Source: Plantago major (Eukaryota; Streptophyta; Magnoliopsida; Lamiales; Plantaginaceae). From it: a stretch of DNA of 64,000 bases. Positions 11,100-23,661 of the stretch are shown here, piece by piece. A program made the translations under genes and the position numbers. How positions within the stretch are numbered: the first letter of the stretch is position 1; each line of letters begins with the position of its first letter. The notes under the pieces were generated by a model, which was not told the DNA's origin, did no database searches, and saw nothing but the letters and a program-made list of their open reading frames with translations. Where the stretch lies: the NCBI GenBank assembly GCA_026545765.1, contig CM048839.1:56111177-56175176 (forward strand), written 5' to 3'.

Positions 11100-12183
11100 G
11101 TCGAGCTAACATATACTTTATTACGGAAGAAGATCTTTACAAAAGATCCTCTGCGGAACTCACATGAGGTGCCTAGATCCTCGAAGCGAAGCGTGATGGA
11201 AGAAATCCCGCGGAAGTTGTGAAAGTCATTACGGAGGAAGAACTTTGGCACAAAGATTATAGGACAAGGATACTATTATTGTTGACATAGATGCTTCAAC
11301 ATCGCCCGCGCTGTGAAGGCGCCAATACTATGCTGACATACCACACGCCCGACCTATGATTAGTCAATCATAGCATGCCCATTGATCAATGGGGCATAGA
11401 CATAGTTGGTCCCTTTTCGCGAACACATCAAAAGAAGTTCTTGATAGTGGCGGTGGAATACTTCACTAAGTGGGTCGTTGAAGCGATGTCGACCATCACG
11501 AAGCGGTTCGGACATTCATACGGAAGAACATCATCGCGGTTTGGACTCCCACAGTGCTAGTTTGGACAATGGAGCACAATTTTACGGGTCAAGGCTGAAG
11601 GAGTGGCCGGTCCTTCAAAATAGAACAACGCTTTACTTCCATTGGCCACCCCAAGCGATGGTGGATGGAAGCCACCAACAAGACCATAGTCAAAATTTTG
11701 GAGAAAGGTTGAGAACTTCCCAAGATAGTTGGGCGGATGATCTCGTAGCGGTCCTTTAGGCGCATCGAGCAGCGGCGGGCGCCCACAAAACACCTTTCTC
11801 CACGGTCTATGGATCCGAGGCGGTCATCCCTTGAGATGGTGGTGGCAACCCGGAGAATCGACAATACAACCCGATTGATAATGAGATCGCAAGGATCTAT
11901 GACCTTGAGCTCCTTGAAGACAAAGCGATAAGGCATTGGCCAACATCCTTGATTGCCAAGCCATGGCTCGAGCTACAATAGCGTGTCTTTCCCAAGGACA
12001 TACAAGTTGGAGACTTAGTCCTCGGAAGAGCCGATATACTAAGTCATGTGGGAAACTTAAGCCCAGTGGGAAGGGCTGTACAAAGTTCTTTGGGCAAGAG
12101 TTAATGGAAGCTTTGAACTAGAAGATGAGCAAGGCGGGCCTTGAAGAGAACTTGGAATGCGAATCTCAAAAGTTTAACACTTA
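11100..12183 (+). pseudogene. pol: Gypsy integrase, fragmented
   Basis: Inserts the DNA copy into the genome. The core begins with MPIDQWGIDIVGPF (11375, first catalytic Asp) and FLIVAVEYFTKW, then LDNGAQFYGSRLKEW in another frame (about 11560-11605, second Asp in DNG). Near 11770-11850 the frame reads AHKTPFSTVYGSEAVIP. The C-terminal end near 12030-12175 (GPYKV-like and a final RTWNAN) closes pol. It is interrupted by several frameshifts. Confidence 0.8.
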
Positions 12184-12464
12184 GAGAAGGAGTGTGGCAT
12201 TGTTGTCACCTTCCTTTATCTTGTTGATCTGTTTTTTGTGTTTGTTTTTTTAAAATGCCGCCAAGCCCACAAGTTGTAATTAGATTTCCGTAAAATCAAT
12301 AGCTGTGATTTCATAAACATTATTAATAATCATGTCGCCGGATCTCATGATTGAGCAGGCCATGAAGATATTTAACTACTCGATCGAAACTAGATCATAC
12401 TTTGATCCGGATCGGATTAACAATCAAGCGATGTCCGACCTTGACAAAGTAAATCGCTTTTATT
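12184..12464. other. Spacer between Gypsy pol and antisense gene
   Basis: AT-rich and non-coding on both strands. On the minus strand AATAAA occurs at 12459-12464 and is a candidate poly(A) signal for the antisense gene. Nothing else was recognised. Confidence 0.4.
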
Positions 12465-12469
12465 AAAGC

Positions 12470-15400
12470 GAAGTCTGAAATTACAAAGTCGAGGTCCGAA
12501 GAGCCTAATCGAGCTTACAAAACAAGCTCCTATTCTATCTCTTTTCTACTTCTCGATGAAGCTTCTTAATTAACCACAGTCTGCAGACGAAAAACCCCGT
12601 CCGAGTACTATTAACTTTATCTGTAGGCGCTCGAAGGAAGAAGAATTCCACCATCAACTTTCATTGCTTCTTGACAAAGATTTGAAACCCCTTGGACGAT
12701 CTAAAGACTAATGGACGAGATAAGCGAGGCCATTCAATGCTTCAAGAAGGATACTTCATCACTACGAACAAAAGAGCTCAAAGCAAGAAGCACTATAACA
12801 ATCCGGATCGCCTCTTACCAAATACTATAAATACATCCCAGTTGAGTATTTGGAAGGCGACCAACCGGATAGTCGGATTAACCCAAGGCACTCGGAGGCT
12901 CCGTTGGTCAAGTCCCAACAAGACCGGCATAGTCGGGAACTCCGTCCCGAATTGCAAGTCGCTCCTCGAGCCTTCAATGCAGAGCATGACTCAACAAGGC
13001 CGAAATTGCTCGGACGAAAGACCTTAGGTGTAAGACAAGCGAGTCACGGAAAGGTTACTTAGGAAGTCCCTAATGATCCGACTCAAACAAGCGAACCAAG
13101 CTGCTGGATCGTATCTTCAGGGCGAGCTAAAGACCTACTAAAGGATACATCTCCCTCAATCAGAAGCGAACAACTAGACACGGCGGATTGGTAGAAAGCC
13201 TTCCAACATCTCGGCGGTTTTTACGTAGAACCACGAAATCTTGGAAGGATTCTACCAAACCAATTATCTCGACTTATCGCCCGGGCACATACCGAGCGGA
13301 ATGCCTCGGATGCATTAAGGTTCAAAAACAACTATTTGAAGATCCCCAAACCATCCACTAATCTACCTCTCCGGGCTAAAGTCACGAATATAGACCTGAC
13401 CGGAGAAAGAAGATGCTTTGACGATCGGAAGGAATTGATTGGCAAGATTTGGCCTCACTCGATGCGGACCGTATCCTCGAAGATCCGAAGTGGCTTTCCG
13501 AGCAATTTAATTTCCAAAACTCTCACCGTGAACCAACCCGGGTAGGCTTCCGAAGCATCGGAGAAACCCTTGGGACAAGATCACGCGCAAGAGTGATGGT
13601 ATAAACATGCTCACCAGCCGCTCGGACTCAAGCTCCGGACCTTTACTATAAAAGGGAGAAAATGTCCTAATGAAAATCCGTACAAAGCAGGGGTATATAT
13701 AGAAAGAGAGGACCAATTAGAAGCGGACACATGTCCCAGCTAGCTACCGGAGATGGGCTTGGGCCGAACATGGGCACAGCTCTTGACTTCCATTAATGAC
13801 GATAATCCATCCATACGGACGGGCACATTGACTAAGTTACTCACTCGAACGTATCAAGCTCGGGGCTGACATAACAACATCCGAAGCAACTGTGATTCGT
13901 ATAGAGTCACCCTGTACTTAATGATGATCATCTTTTCACTATCTCACAAGTCTGTATGACTCGGGAAAACACACCAAGTCAACGTCCGAATCGTCACTAC
14001 TTATCACGATACAAGGAAATTCTCTTTTTGTCGCAAGCCTTGTCACTCTAAGACGTGGCTCCGAACCTCTCGTGATCCGGCTTACTTCTATTAAAGATTC
14101 CGATTCGGATGGGTACAATGATTGATCGTCCCCTAAGACCCGCAAAGGAGAAGTTGCATCAGGCAAATTAACGTTCTGGCGGTTTGAATCTCAAGGGTTC
14201 GGACCCATTATCCGAGTTTATGAGAGTTAATGAGCTACTAAACAGATATATGGGATTCATCGCGCAAGAATGTAAACAGAAGCATTTAGCATTTCAACAA
14301 CAAGAATAGTTCCGAGCCACCAATGGGCCCGGACCAACAACATTCATCAAGTCGGGTATATGGTTTTACAAAGAGATGATGAGCAAAAAAGACAACATTG
14401 TTTTCAGGACCGAAGGCACACTACTACAAAAAACCCGGGGCATACCCGTCTTTCTTTTACCTTCGCTCGGACGAACTAAATTTGAGGCAGAGAGGACCCC
14501 GTATCCTTCTCGGGCGCTTGACCTTCTTTGTTGGGCTGCTTGGGCTAACCTCCGTTCTCGCCGAGCCTCAACCTCTTTCAAGAAGGCCGGACATTGTTGC
14601 ATCAAGTCTAGGTCCGGATCGAAGCCACGAACAGGCCCAGGCAGAGTCAGCCAGTCTCGGTTGTGTTCCAAGTGATCCTCCCAAGGCGAAACCTTGGACA
14701 TAAGCACCGAGGCGAAGGGTGGGAGATCTGGACCGCCATGATTGTACTTCTTGCCCTCCGACTCGTCAGACTAGCTCCACAAATTCACATTTGGCGGTCT
14801 TCGTCAAGATACCCTCGAGCAAAGTCAAGCCATCTCCATTCTTAAAGCGGACCTCCCTCGGCCTCCAAGTCGCGATCATCCGGTATCCAACCCTTCCTCA
14901 AGCCTTTGGTCCACAGTGCATCGAACCCGTCTTAGCGGCCTCGTCATGCCGACTCGAACAAAAACTTGCGAGTCGAAGCAAGGAAATCTTAGGCGACCTT
15001 GTCAGGACCCCGGAAGCTCTTCGACATCATATCTTTGAAAGTCAGAGACACCCACGAACTCGTCAAACTATCTTGGTGCACTTTCAAGTCGGTCTCAAAG
15101 ATCGAATGGCACTTTTCATCTTGGCCATCTCAGGCTCGGCCTCTGTTTAGCGACTATGGCCTTCTTTAGGCGCTCAAGTCTTTGTTCAGGGGACGTTTCA
15201 ATCTCGGGCGACCTCGGCCAAATCCTCTTCTAGGGTAGCCCTCGGCGACTACCAAGGAGCATGCTTCCACGGCAAAGCTAAAATAGCGAGATATCACAAG
15301 CGTTTAGATATCTCGAATCGTAGGAAGATAACAAAATAAAACACTTACTTACCTTGCGTTGGCGGCAACCAACTCTGAAATCCGCTCCAACTCAAGGCGA

Positions 15401-17345
15401 CAACCGACCGAGCAACTTGACATCGAATCCGGCTCGGCGCCTCGCTCATCTTCCCTTGCCTTTTTTAGCGGGAGGATTACGACCTTGAGGCGCTTTTTGA
15501 GCGGCCTTTCGATCCGCTGCGGGAGGATCTCGAGCACGGATCTTGGAGGCTTCTTGAGCCCTTAGAACCCCACCTTACCCTTGTCCAGTAGGGATAGTTT
15601 GGGCCTCTTAAGCATTGACTCTCGAGATTCCTCCACTCGGAACACTGACATTTCTTGGTTCTTCCATCAGATGCGGTGGAAGTCTTGATAATTTGGTCAG
15701 GAACCCTCGCTGACTCCTTCCATTGACATTTTGGCAGCTTCAACTCCTGCATGGTTGACATCGTATACTGAACCAAAAGCTACATCCGAATGACGGAGAG
15801 TTAAAACCATTAGCTACATCCGAATGACAAAAGCTACACTTGCGGAATAAATAGACAAGCTCTGAGACCGAATCAGACCACCTAGATTAAAAAAAAAAAA
15901 GGATCACTTACTCGGGTCCTCCATATCATCGCTAAAATCAGGCTCGGACAAACCGGCTGGAATGCGGAAGAGGCGACATATCGACCCTCGGAAGAAATAC
16001 TTTTCGCTCTTGACTCGATGGGCGCTTGCATCCACAAAGGGATGTTCCGTGCCGGTGGCTTCCAATCTGGCAGCTTGCCTCGGAAGAACTTTTTCTCAAA
16101 ATGCCACGTGGGCCTCTCCTCTTCGGATTGGCCGGGTTTCAGAGCCGGACGGACAAAAATATACCTCTTAAACCATTGGATTCCCAACGAGGGCGAAATT
16201 GACAAAAATGTATGCGCTGGCGACATACGAGCGTATAGAACCATGTGTTCCTATTACTTACACTTATGTTGAATAATTTCTGAAAATTATCAAATGTGGC
16301 CGGATGCCTTTATATTTACATAAGAGCGAAGCACATCAGTTTAGGAGTTGGGGATGATGCAGTGCGGACTCAACCCATCTTGTTCAAAATCTCCGAAACT
16401 TCGGACGTCTGGGTAGCCGCCAACCGCAATGGAGACTTATCTCATAGACACACATGTATCCGAGGCGGATTGTAGAAACGCAGATTAAATGCAGGATGAG
16501 AATCTCCACACACTCGGGATTTCATATCTCCTCGAGCTCATCCACTTCTCGGCTCGGATGGTTGAGGCACAAGTAGGCAAAGTGCCGTCCTCATTCAACT
16601 CGCCCTCCGGATCGGGGTGAGTGACCTCGTCTTTAGAACGAGGAACTTTACTTGAATCGTCCTCACCCTTCCTCGGCCTCTCTGGGCGCTCTTCCTCCAT
16701 CTGCCGACTCAGCCACAACACCTAGTGATTCCACACGGAGCATATGAGCGGATAGCTCTACACTTTCTTCCGCCTCGGAACCAGAATCTTGGGCCTGCAC
16801 ACCTTCTTCTGCCTCATCTTCCTCGGATGAAGACGCTAACTCTACGACAGTCTGCAGAGGCACAGCGACTTGCACACGATCCTCCTCACCCTCTTCGAAG
16901 ATGCTCAAATAGGGAGGTGCTTCCGAGGTATCATGAACTTCCTCTATGATTGGCGCCTGCGGATCCGGAACGAACGGGACTCGATTAGGATTACTCCTAA
17001 AATTATAACCAAGGTTGCGAATTAAGGATCGGATCTCTACCGGAAGTTCGGATTCTTGGCCAGCCCGACCAGGCGGAGTTCCGATAACTCGCGAACTTGT
17101 GTCTTGAGCCGCTACAATAACTTTGCACATGGGACACTCGCAGTAATCCCCGCCTCGGAGGACGGGATCCGGAACAACTTCAAGTAAGGAACTTACCTCG
17201 GGCTCTTCCCGGCTCGGATGGGCGCTTGTTCCACCTCCGTGCCATTACGTCATCTCGATCTCAATTTCCTCGAGCTATCGGTTAAAGATATCGCTTGGTC
17301 ATATCCCTCGACCTCGGATCGATTTTGGCTATCACTCTCGGACAT
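12470..17345 (-). pseudogene. Antisense accessory gene of Gypsy element (Transposase_28-like)
   Basis: A broken gene on the strand opposite gag-pol. A start ATG at 17345 (MSESDSQNRSEVEG) lies two bases after a perfect 3' splice site. Frames at 17130-16663 are acidic (Ser/Glu-rich). At 16420-15880 the pieces WFKRYIFVRP and WHFEKKFF resemble the 'putative gypsy type transposon' domain (Transposase_28 family). A charged, probably coiled-coil part follows (15780-14370), then poorly defined sequence to a candidate poly(A) signal near 12460. Antisense extra ORFs of this kind are known in Tat elements; their function is not established. Stops and frameshifts are frequent. The promoter and intron described separately make independent expression likely in the intact element. 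Confidence 0.65.
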
Positions 17346-17346
17346 C

Positions 17347-17605
17347 CTAGGGAAAGGAAAAGCAATTTCGTAAGCTTTAAGATGGTAGTTAGAGGTCGTT
17401 TATGTATATTAAAGTGGTGGGTTTATAGCCAACACTACGGCTTTCCCGGCGAGATTAGTTGAAGTCGATACGATCTTGATTGGCGTTAGTCAACATTGAG
17501 AATGTATGGAGTATTAGAACTATAATACACATCATAAGCATGCATCCGAGCAACTAGAAGATGAAAAACAATGCAGATAAATGATAAGGAGACAAGTAAA
17601 CTTAC
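17347..17605 (-). other. 5'-UTR intron of antisense gene
   Basis: Reading the minus strand, the donor is CCAA/GTAAGT (GT at 17605-17604). The acceptor TTTCCTTTCCCTAG/G ends at 17347 behind a strong pyrimidine tract. The next bases hold the start codon, so a 259-bp intron would sit just upstream of the ATG. Confidence 0.65.
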
Positions 17606-17732
17606 TTGGACTCGGATGATTAGATAAATGCCTTGGCCGTATGCAATCTCGTGCGGATCTCTCGTCGCTCGCCGGATACACTCGAATCGAAAATTCTCTC
17701 TCTAAGCAGTGCGCAAATGAACGGCCTACCCT

Positions 17733-17741
17733 CTATTTATA
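17733..17741 (-). promoter_or_regulatory. TATA box of antisense gene
   Basis: On the minus strand this reads TATAAATAG within CTCTATAAATAGAGG, a strong plant TATA context. It lies about 130 bp before the intron donor, leaving room for a transcription start near 17705 and a short first exon. Confidence 0.65.
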
Positions 17742-18355
17742 GAGGTCATATTAGAACTCAACCGTCACGATTTTTGGGATTATATCTCAACCGTAGATCA
17801 AAAATCATCCAACGGCATAGTACAATTATACCAAGTGAAATGACGAATTGGTACAACAAATTTACCTCTTGGATAGACGAATACAACAACTCTCCCTCTC
17901 TCGGGCGGCAGACAACACGAGAGTTCAGTATCCTCTTCTCGGACGCTAGCGGCTTATCGATCCAACATAATTTGCCCACAAGGAACCTCGTTTACTCGGC
18001 GATTACGCCGGACCTTCCCTTGACCACAGGGCGTTGGTTGGACGGGACCACCTACGGTCCGCCACCGTAGCTCATCAAAGGTACACTACCGATGTTGAGC
18101 CTAAACTTAGTCTCGATTACAAATACCCTTTTTCTTTTTCTTCACTTGTTGCCCTTGGATGACCTCTCGGATGGCAGCGATGTTTTAGAAAAAGAAAAAA
18201 GGGGAGACTAAGTCGGTCAACCACAATCTGAATTACACCTTGTATCAACTCGTTTAGGCGGATAGGCCTGAAGACCCGATCCTTCGTCAACAACTACCCA
18301 AGCCAATAGTTCCACAACTATCTTCTACTAAGATACTTGGAAACTAGGGGACATA
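17742..18355. other. Gypsy spacer with polypurine tracts
   Basis: No coding region is supported; the plus-strand frame at 17633-18070 runs through the antisense promoter and is judged chance. A 21-base purine run occurs at 18187-18207 (AGAAAAAGAAAAAAGGGGAG core). A weaker purine-rich ACTAGGGGA lies at 18343-18351, right before the LTR. Either could prime plus-strand DNA; only the second is at the usual place. Confidence 0.45.
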
Positions 18356-19302
18356 TGTTGATCTGAAATATGTCCAATCGGTCATAAAGGACCAAGGAGC
18401 GAATCCCAGGCATCCCAAGTCATCCAATGGATCCGAGACACTTTGGTCCGAGCCAACGTCCGATCCAGGCGGACGACCATGGTCCGACCCACATTGAAAG
18501 AAAGGGACGAAGGATTTGGACCTACAAGGCCCGACCCGGAACCATAGGTCCAACCCACCTTGGCCCGAGCCTCTCTGGGTTAGGAGCATAGTGCTAAGTC
18601 AGTACCCTCTCCGACCCAAGGACTCCGATCCGGATGTCAACTCGGATCCAGCATGACCATCTCATAAAGCAACCAAGCAAATGGGCACCAAAGAGTGAGA
18701 TGTCCGAACCCAGGAGCTCCGAATCGGAAGAGTTGGAAAGGCAGGAGAACTTCCTCAGCTGACAACCGAATGTGGTCCGGACCAATCGTCCGAACCCATC
18801 TCTCCGAACCTGGGAACTCAGCAGAACTAGTCACATCCTCAAGAACTCTCCCAATAATGACTAAATTACCCCTAAAGCCCAAGATGGCATGGGCTAAAGC
18901 TTCATTATTGGGCTATGGGCCTCATATTAGCATTGGTAGCTCAATCCTGGCCGTACACATGGCGCAATCCTAGCAACCCCTCCATTTTGATGATAGCCTA
19001 TAAAAAGGCACACATCCCCACAAGATCAAGTAAGTCATCTTACAAGTCACTTCACGACCCTAATCCCGAGCATTATACAGAGTTGATCTTCAGTCACTCT
19101 CGAGTAAAGTCTCATCCCGGTTTGACACTTAGCAAACCGGGCACTAACCCCCCCCCCCCCACTCAAGTGTGCAGGTCCTTACCGAAGTAGTTGGTCGCTG
19201 GTTCTTACGCATTGGTCCTTACCTAGCAAGGAGCTTATTACCTTGGCACCCATTAGTGGAGTTGAAATAAATCTAAGTAGTTGGGGAGTTACACCCTCAA
19301 CA
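18356..19302 (+). repeat. Gypsy 3' LTR
   Basis: Starts TGTTGATCTG and ends CCCTCAACA, followed by CAAGA. It contains a run of 13 C at 19148-19160 that the 5' LTR lacks (only three C there), probably a homopolymer error or expansion. This copy keeps CCG, CAG and CTG where the 5' copy has CG. Confidence 0.95.
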
Positions 19303-20314
19303 CAAGATATCTGAGAAAAAGGATGTTGAAAATGCATTTCTCAAAGCACAGATATCTGAAACAGAGATTTTACACAGAAAGGCAATGGATATACTCCGAA
19401 AGGAAAATAAAGATCTTCTTTCTGAAAATGAGGAACTCAAGAAGAAAGAACTATATTTTCAATCCTATGCCAAAGCTTGTGACACTCTTACTGAAGTACA
19501 CTCTTATTTAAGAGATCCTTCAGAAAAGGTAGGACTTGGGCTGGACACACAAACAAATAGTTCTATCACTCTGAATAAGAGTGAAGAAAGAATAACATTT
19601 GTTAGTGCTCAGCAAGATGGTTCCCAAATAACATATAGCATTGGTCAGAAAGCTAAGGTTGTTGACAAAGGAAAGGCAGTTGCGACCAAACCTTTGTGGG
19701 AAAAACAAGTCCAAAAGAAAACTGTTGGGAATGTTTATGTAAAGAAACATAACACTGAAAAGTGTAATTACCCACAGTGCTATGTCTCTCAGAAAGGAAA
19801 AATTGCAGGAGCAGGAAAATTTTCCAACATCACGTTTTCTGGAAAGAAAGACGTTCCAGAGACTAGCAAAGTTCTTTGAAGAGAACTTCGAGCGACACGG
19901 TGCTCGAAATGGCATTGGCTATAAAGCCATCGGGAAACAACTCGCTCGTGAGTATAAACAAGAGCAAGAACGATGGATGAAAGACAGGATTGCGCATAGC
20001 AATCATCAGAAGTGGAAGAAAGAACAGGTTACGACCACTCTAAATGCCAGGGCTAGAAGAAGTCTGGAAAGGAAAGCTAAGTTTTCTGAAAAGCAGACTC
20101 AGCAATCTGACAGGTATCGAAAAGCACCACGAGGAGCACCAAGGAACACACCATGAAGGAAAATAGCTTTAAATGATAATGATACCAATCATTTACCTAA
20201 AATTCCTACTTATGTTCCAACAAGACAAAAGAATATCCCAAGGAAGTTCATTTAGAAATGGATTCCTACAAGGAGATTCTTTAGTCCAGAAGGTTCCATT
20301 GTTGGAATGAGAGC
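19303..20314 (+). pseudogene. gag: Copia-A gag, second part
   Basis: Continues the coiled-coil half of Gag directly after the Gypsy element. The open part at 19385-19879 holds Leu/Glu/Lys heptads, then a TQT motif (DTQTN) and a Lys-rich tail. Sirevirus Gags are reported to bind dynein light chain LC8, whose usual ligand motif is TQT; binding here is inference. A frameshift at about 19877 and a stop at 20154 break it, whereas Copia-B reads through the same region. Gag would end near 20314. Confidence 0.88.
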
Positions 20315-20337
20315 CTAACTCCTTGTTTCCTGTTTTG

Positions 20338-23300
20338 TGCAGAACACTCTGAGGAAGAACCAGAAGTGGCATTTTGATTAGTGGATATGGGAACCACATG
20401 ACAGGAGACAAAGCAAATTTGATTAACTACAAAAAATGCGATAAAGGACCAATTATTAGGTTTGCTGGAGGAGATGAAAATCCAACCATAGGATTTGGCA
20501 ATCTGAAGTTTGGATCCCTTACAATCTCTGAAGTGCTACATGTAAAGGGATTGAAATATAATCTCTTAAGCATGAGTCAATTAGTAGACAAAGGGTACAC
20601 TGTCAAGATCAAGTCAAAACTATGCAAAGTAATTGACAATGAGTCAAAGCAGACAGTCTTGGTTGCTAGGCGAAAAGGAAATCTTTATGTTGCTGACTGG
20701 GCATTTGCCACAACTGAAGAATGTCTCATGGTGAGTCAATCTGGCCACACTGAAGAAAACTGGCATAAAAGAATGAGTCACTTGAACTTCAAAACTCTGA
20801 ACAAGCTAGCCAAGAAAGAATTGGTGGTTGGTTTACCCAAAATGGTATATAAAAAAGATGGTATATGCTCAGCATGCCAAATGGTAAAACAATCCAAAAC
20901 ATCTTTCAAGTCTAAAACTAGACACTCCAGTGAAGGGCCACTGCAAATGTTACATATGGATCATTTTGAATCCTCTGTAACTAGCTATGCAGGAAAGAAG
21001 TATGGTCTGGTTGTTGTTGATGATTACTCAAGATTCACTTGGGTTGTATTTCTCAAACAAAAATCTGATGCAAGGGTTGAGATACCCAACTTGCTGAATA
21101 AGCTTGAAGTCATGAAAAATGACAAGGTATCTGTAATCAGAACAGACCATGGTACTGAGTTTGTGAACCAGTACATAAAAGAGTTTTGTACCTGCAAAGG
21201 TATACAACATCAACTATCTTCCGTAAGGACACCACAACAAAATGGTGTTGCTGAAAGGAAGAATAGGACCCTAAAAGAAGCAGCAAGAACAATGCTTGCT
21301 GACACTGAAATAAGTTAAATCTATTGGGTTGAAGCTGTTAACAAAGCCTGCTACACTCCTTATGAGGTTTTGATTGGTAGACCCCCTAGTATCAAACATC
21401 TAAGGGTGTTTGGTTGTAGATGTTTTGTTCTTAACAATGGAAAAGAATACTTGAGAATATTTCAACCAAGCAGATGAAGGTGTATTTCTTGGTTATTCTC
21501 TGTATAGCAAAGCCTACAGAATCTACAACAAAAGAACGCAAAAGATTGAAGAATCTGTTCATATAGTCTTCTACGAAGGAAACAAGAAAGTACCCTTGAT
21601 TGAAGAACTCTCTGATAGGTTCAAAGAGCTAATGATTAAAGATTCTGAGGAAGAATCCTCAAAAGGAAACAATTCTATCATTCACTTAGAGGATGAATCT
21701 GACGATGAAAAGCAACCATTGCTTAGTAACAACCAGATGACTCTAAGACATGATGAAGAATTTCCTATGAGAATTCCAGAAATGGAATAGGTTACTGAGA
21801 ACCTTCATCATGAAGAGGTTTCTGAGAATGAGATTGCTGAAAATCAAATTCCAGATATCTCTAACACTGAAAAAGTGTCAGATATCCATGGCATTTCCCA
21901 TGTGTCAGATATCTCAGATACTGCACAAGTATCCTATCAAGATCATATTGATTCACATTCAGATCAAAATGATATTGATCCTACTAGTTCAAAACCCATT
22001 ATGAAATGGATAAGAAATCATCACCTTGAGGATGTGATCGGTCCTTTAGACCAAGGAGTTAGAACTAGGAGAGCAATTGCTGACTCTCTTTATGGATGTT
22101 TCTTCTCAAATATTGAACCTAAAACTATAGAAGAAGCATTGAAGGATCAAGATTGGATCTCTGCAATGCAAGAAGAGTTGGATCAATTTGAGAGAAACAA
22201 AGTCTGGAAACTGGTTCCATTTGTTGTGGAATATCGTAATAATTGGAACTAAGTGGGTTTTCAGAAATAAAATGAATGAGTCTGGTGAAATAATCAGAAA
22301 CAAAGCAAGGTTGGTTGCCAAGGGATTCACCCAGATAGAAGGACTAGATTTTGACGAGTCATATGCTCCAGTTGCAAGATTGGACGCAATCAGACTATTT
22401 CTAGCATTTGCAGCTCATAATGACTTTAAAGTTTATCAGATGGATGTTAAAAGTGCATTCCTAAACGGTGAACTTGCTGAAGAAGTCTATGTTGAACAAC
22501 CACCAGGCTTTGAGGTTTCCACAGAAAGTAGAATGGTTTATAAGCTTCAGAAAGCTCTGTATGGACTGAAACAGGCACTGAGAGCATGGTATGATACTTT
22601 AGCCAAATACTTGCTGGAAAGTGGCTTCAAGAAAGGAGATGTTGATAAAACACTCTTTACTTTGAACCATGAAGGGAAACTACTTCTAGTCCAAGTATAT
22701 GTTGATGACATTATATTTGGATCTAAAGACAAGCAACTTTGTGAAGACTTTGCTGAGCTCATGAAAAGTAAATTTGAGATGAGCATGATGGGAGAATTAA
22801 ACTAATTCCTAGAATTGCAAGTCAAGCAACTTAATGATGGAATATTCATTAGTCAAACAAAGTATGCAAAGGACATGCTCAACAAGTTTAATCTAAAGCC
22901 TTCTGAAAAGAATGCTAAGATACCTATGAGCATTGGAACCAAATTGACCTATACTGAATCTGACAAGAGTGTTGAAGAACACAAGTATAGGAAATTGATT
23001 GGGTCTTCTTGTACCTCACTTGCAAGTAGACACGATATTCAATATGCGTTGGAGTGTGTGCTAGATTTGGACAAATCGATGCAATCACACTACAACATTG
23101 CTATGAAAATATTAAGGTATGTAAAAGTCTTGTAGAAGTTGGATTGTGGTATCCAAAAGGCGGTGGATTGAGTTTAGTTGTCTATTACGATCTTGACTAT
23201 CTTTGGATCATTGCTTGATAGAAAAAGCACTTCAAGAACTTGTCAATTTCTTGGTGCAGTTAATATCATGGTTCAAGAAAACAAACTCAATTGCCACATC

Positions 23301-23661
23301 TACCACAGGATTTGAATATATTGCTGCTAGGTGTTGTGCTTCACAGATCTTGTGGATACAACAACAACTCAGAGACTATGAGGTCAATGAAGAGAAAACT
23401 CCGATTTTATGTGACAACACAAGTGCTATTGCCATAACTCAGAATCCTAAGTTTCATGCAAGAACAAAGTACATTTATGTTAGACACCACTTCATTAGAG
23501 ACCATGTTGAAAAAGGCAACATAGAGATACTCAAGATTGGTACTGAAGACCAACTTGCAGATAACTTTACAAAGCCTTTGCAAGAAAGCAGGTTCTTAAC
23601 CTTGAGACACAGTGTTGGGTTAATGGAGTTACCAAAGGAACTGAAAAGTTCTAATCTTTGA
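20338..23661 (+). pseudogene. pol: Copia-A pol (PR-IN-RT-RH)
   Basis: Polyprotein for protease, integrase, reverse transcriptase and RNase H. The protease active-site segment is frameshifted here (HMTGDK survives at 20395; the DSG seen in Copia-B is lost). The HHCC zinc region is at about 20760-20880. The integrase DDE residues are in MDHFE (about 20955), RTDHGTEF (about 21140) and VAERKN (about 21250). Stop at 21316. About 36 bp after NKACYT, present in Copia-B, are missing. The RT frame 22188-22805 carries [16 protein letters not shown] and YVDDIIFGS; a stop follows at 22803 in place of a Tyr codon. RNase H (23203-23661) keeps CDNTSAIAI and DNFTKPLQ. At least four breaks make it inactive. 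Confidence 0.93.

Larger units (their letters stand above)
5459..19302 (+). mobile_element. Tat-type Ty3/gypsy retrotransposon
   Basis: A 13.8-kb element bounded by LTRs of 901 and 947 bp, both TGTTGATCTG...CTCAACA, with a 5-bp duplication CAAGA. Order: LTR, primer site, gag, PR-RT-RNH, a second archaeal-type RNase H region, integrase, then a 6-kb region with an antisense gene, then LTR. The second RNase H and the long region after pol place it in the Tat lineage (Ogre/Retand/Tat group). The frames are heavily interrupted in this sequence, but the two LTRs are nearly identical once CHG-type indels are set aside. The insertion is therefore probably young and some breaks are probably artefacts. 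Confidence 0.93.

Noticed and set aside
17633-18070. 145-residue open frame on the plus strand in the Gypsy 3' region
   Set aside because: It overlaps the antisense TATA box and first exon, resembles no protein I know and shows no conserved motif; treated as chance.
19148-19160. Run of 13 C as a functional motif
   Set aside because: The paired LTR has only three C; homopolymer error or slippage is more likely.
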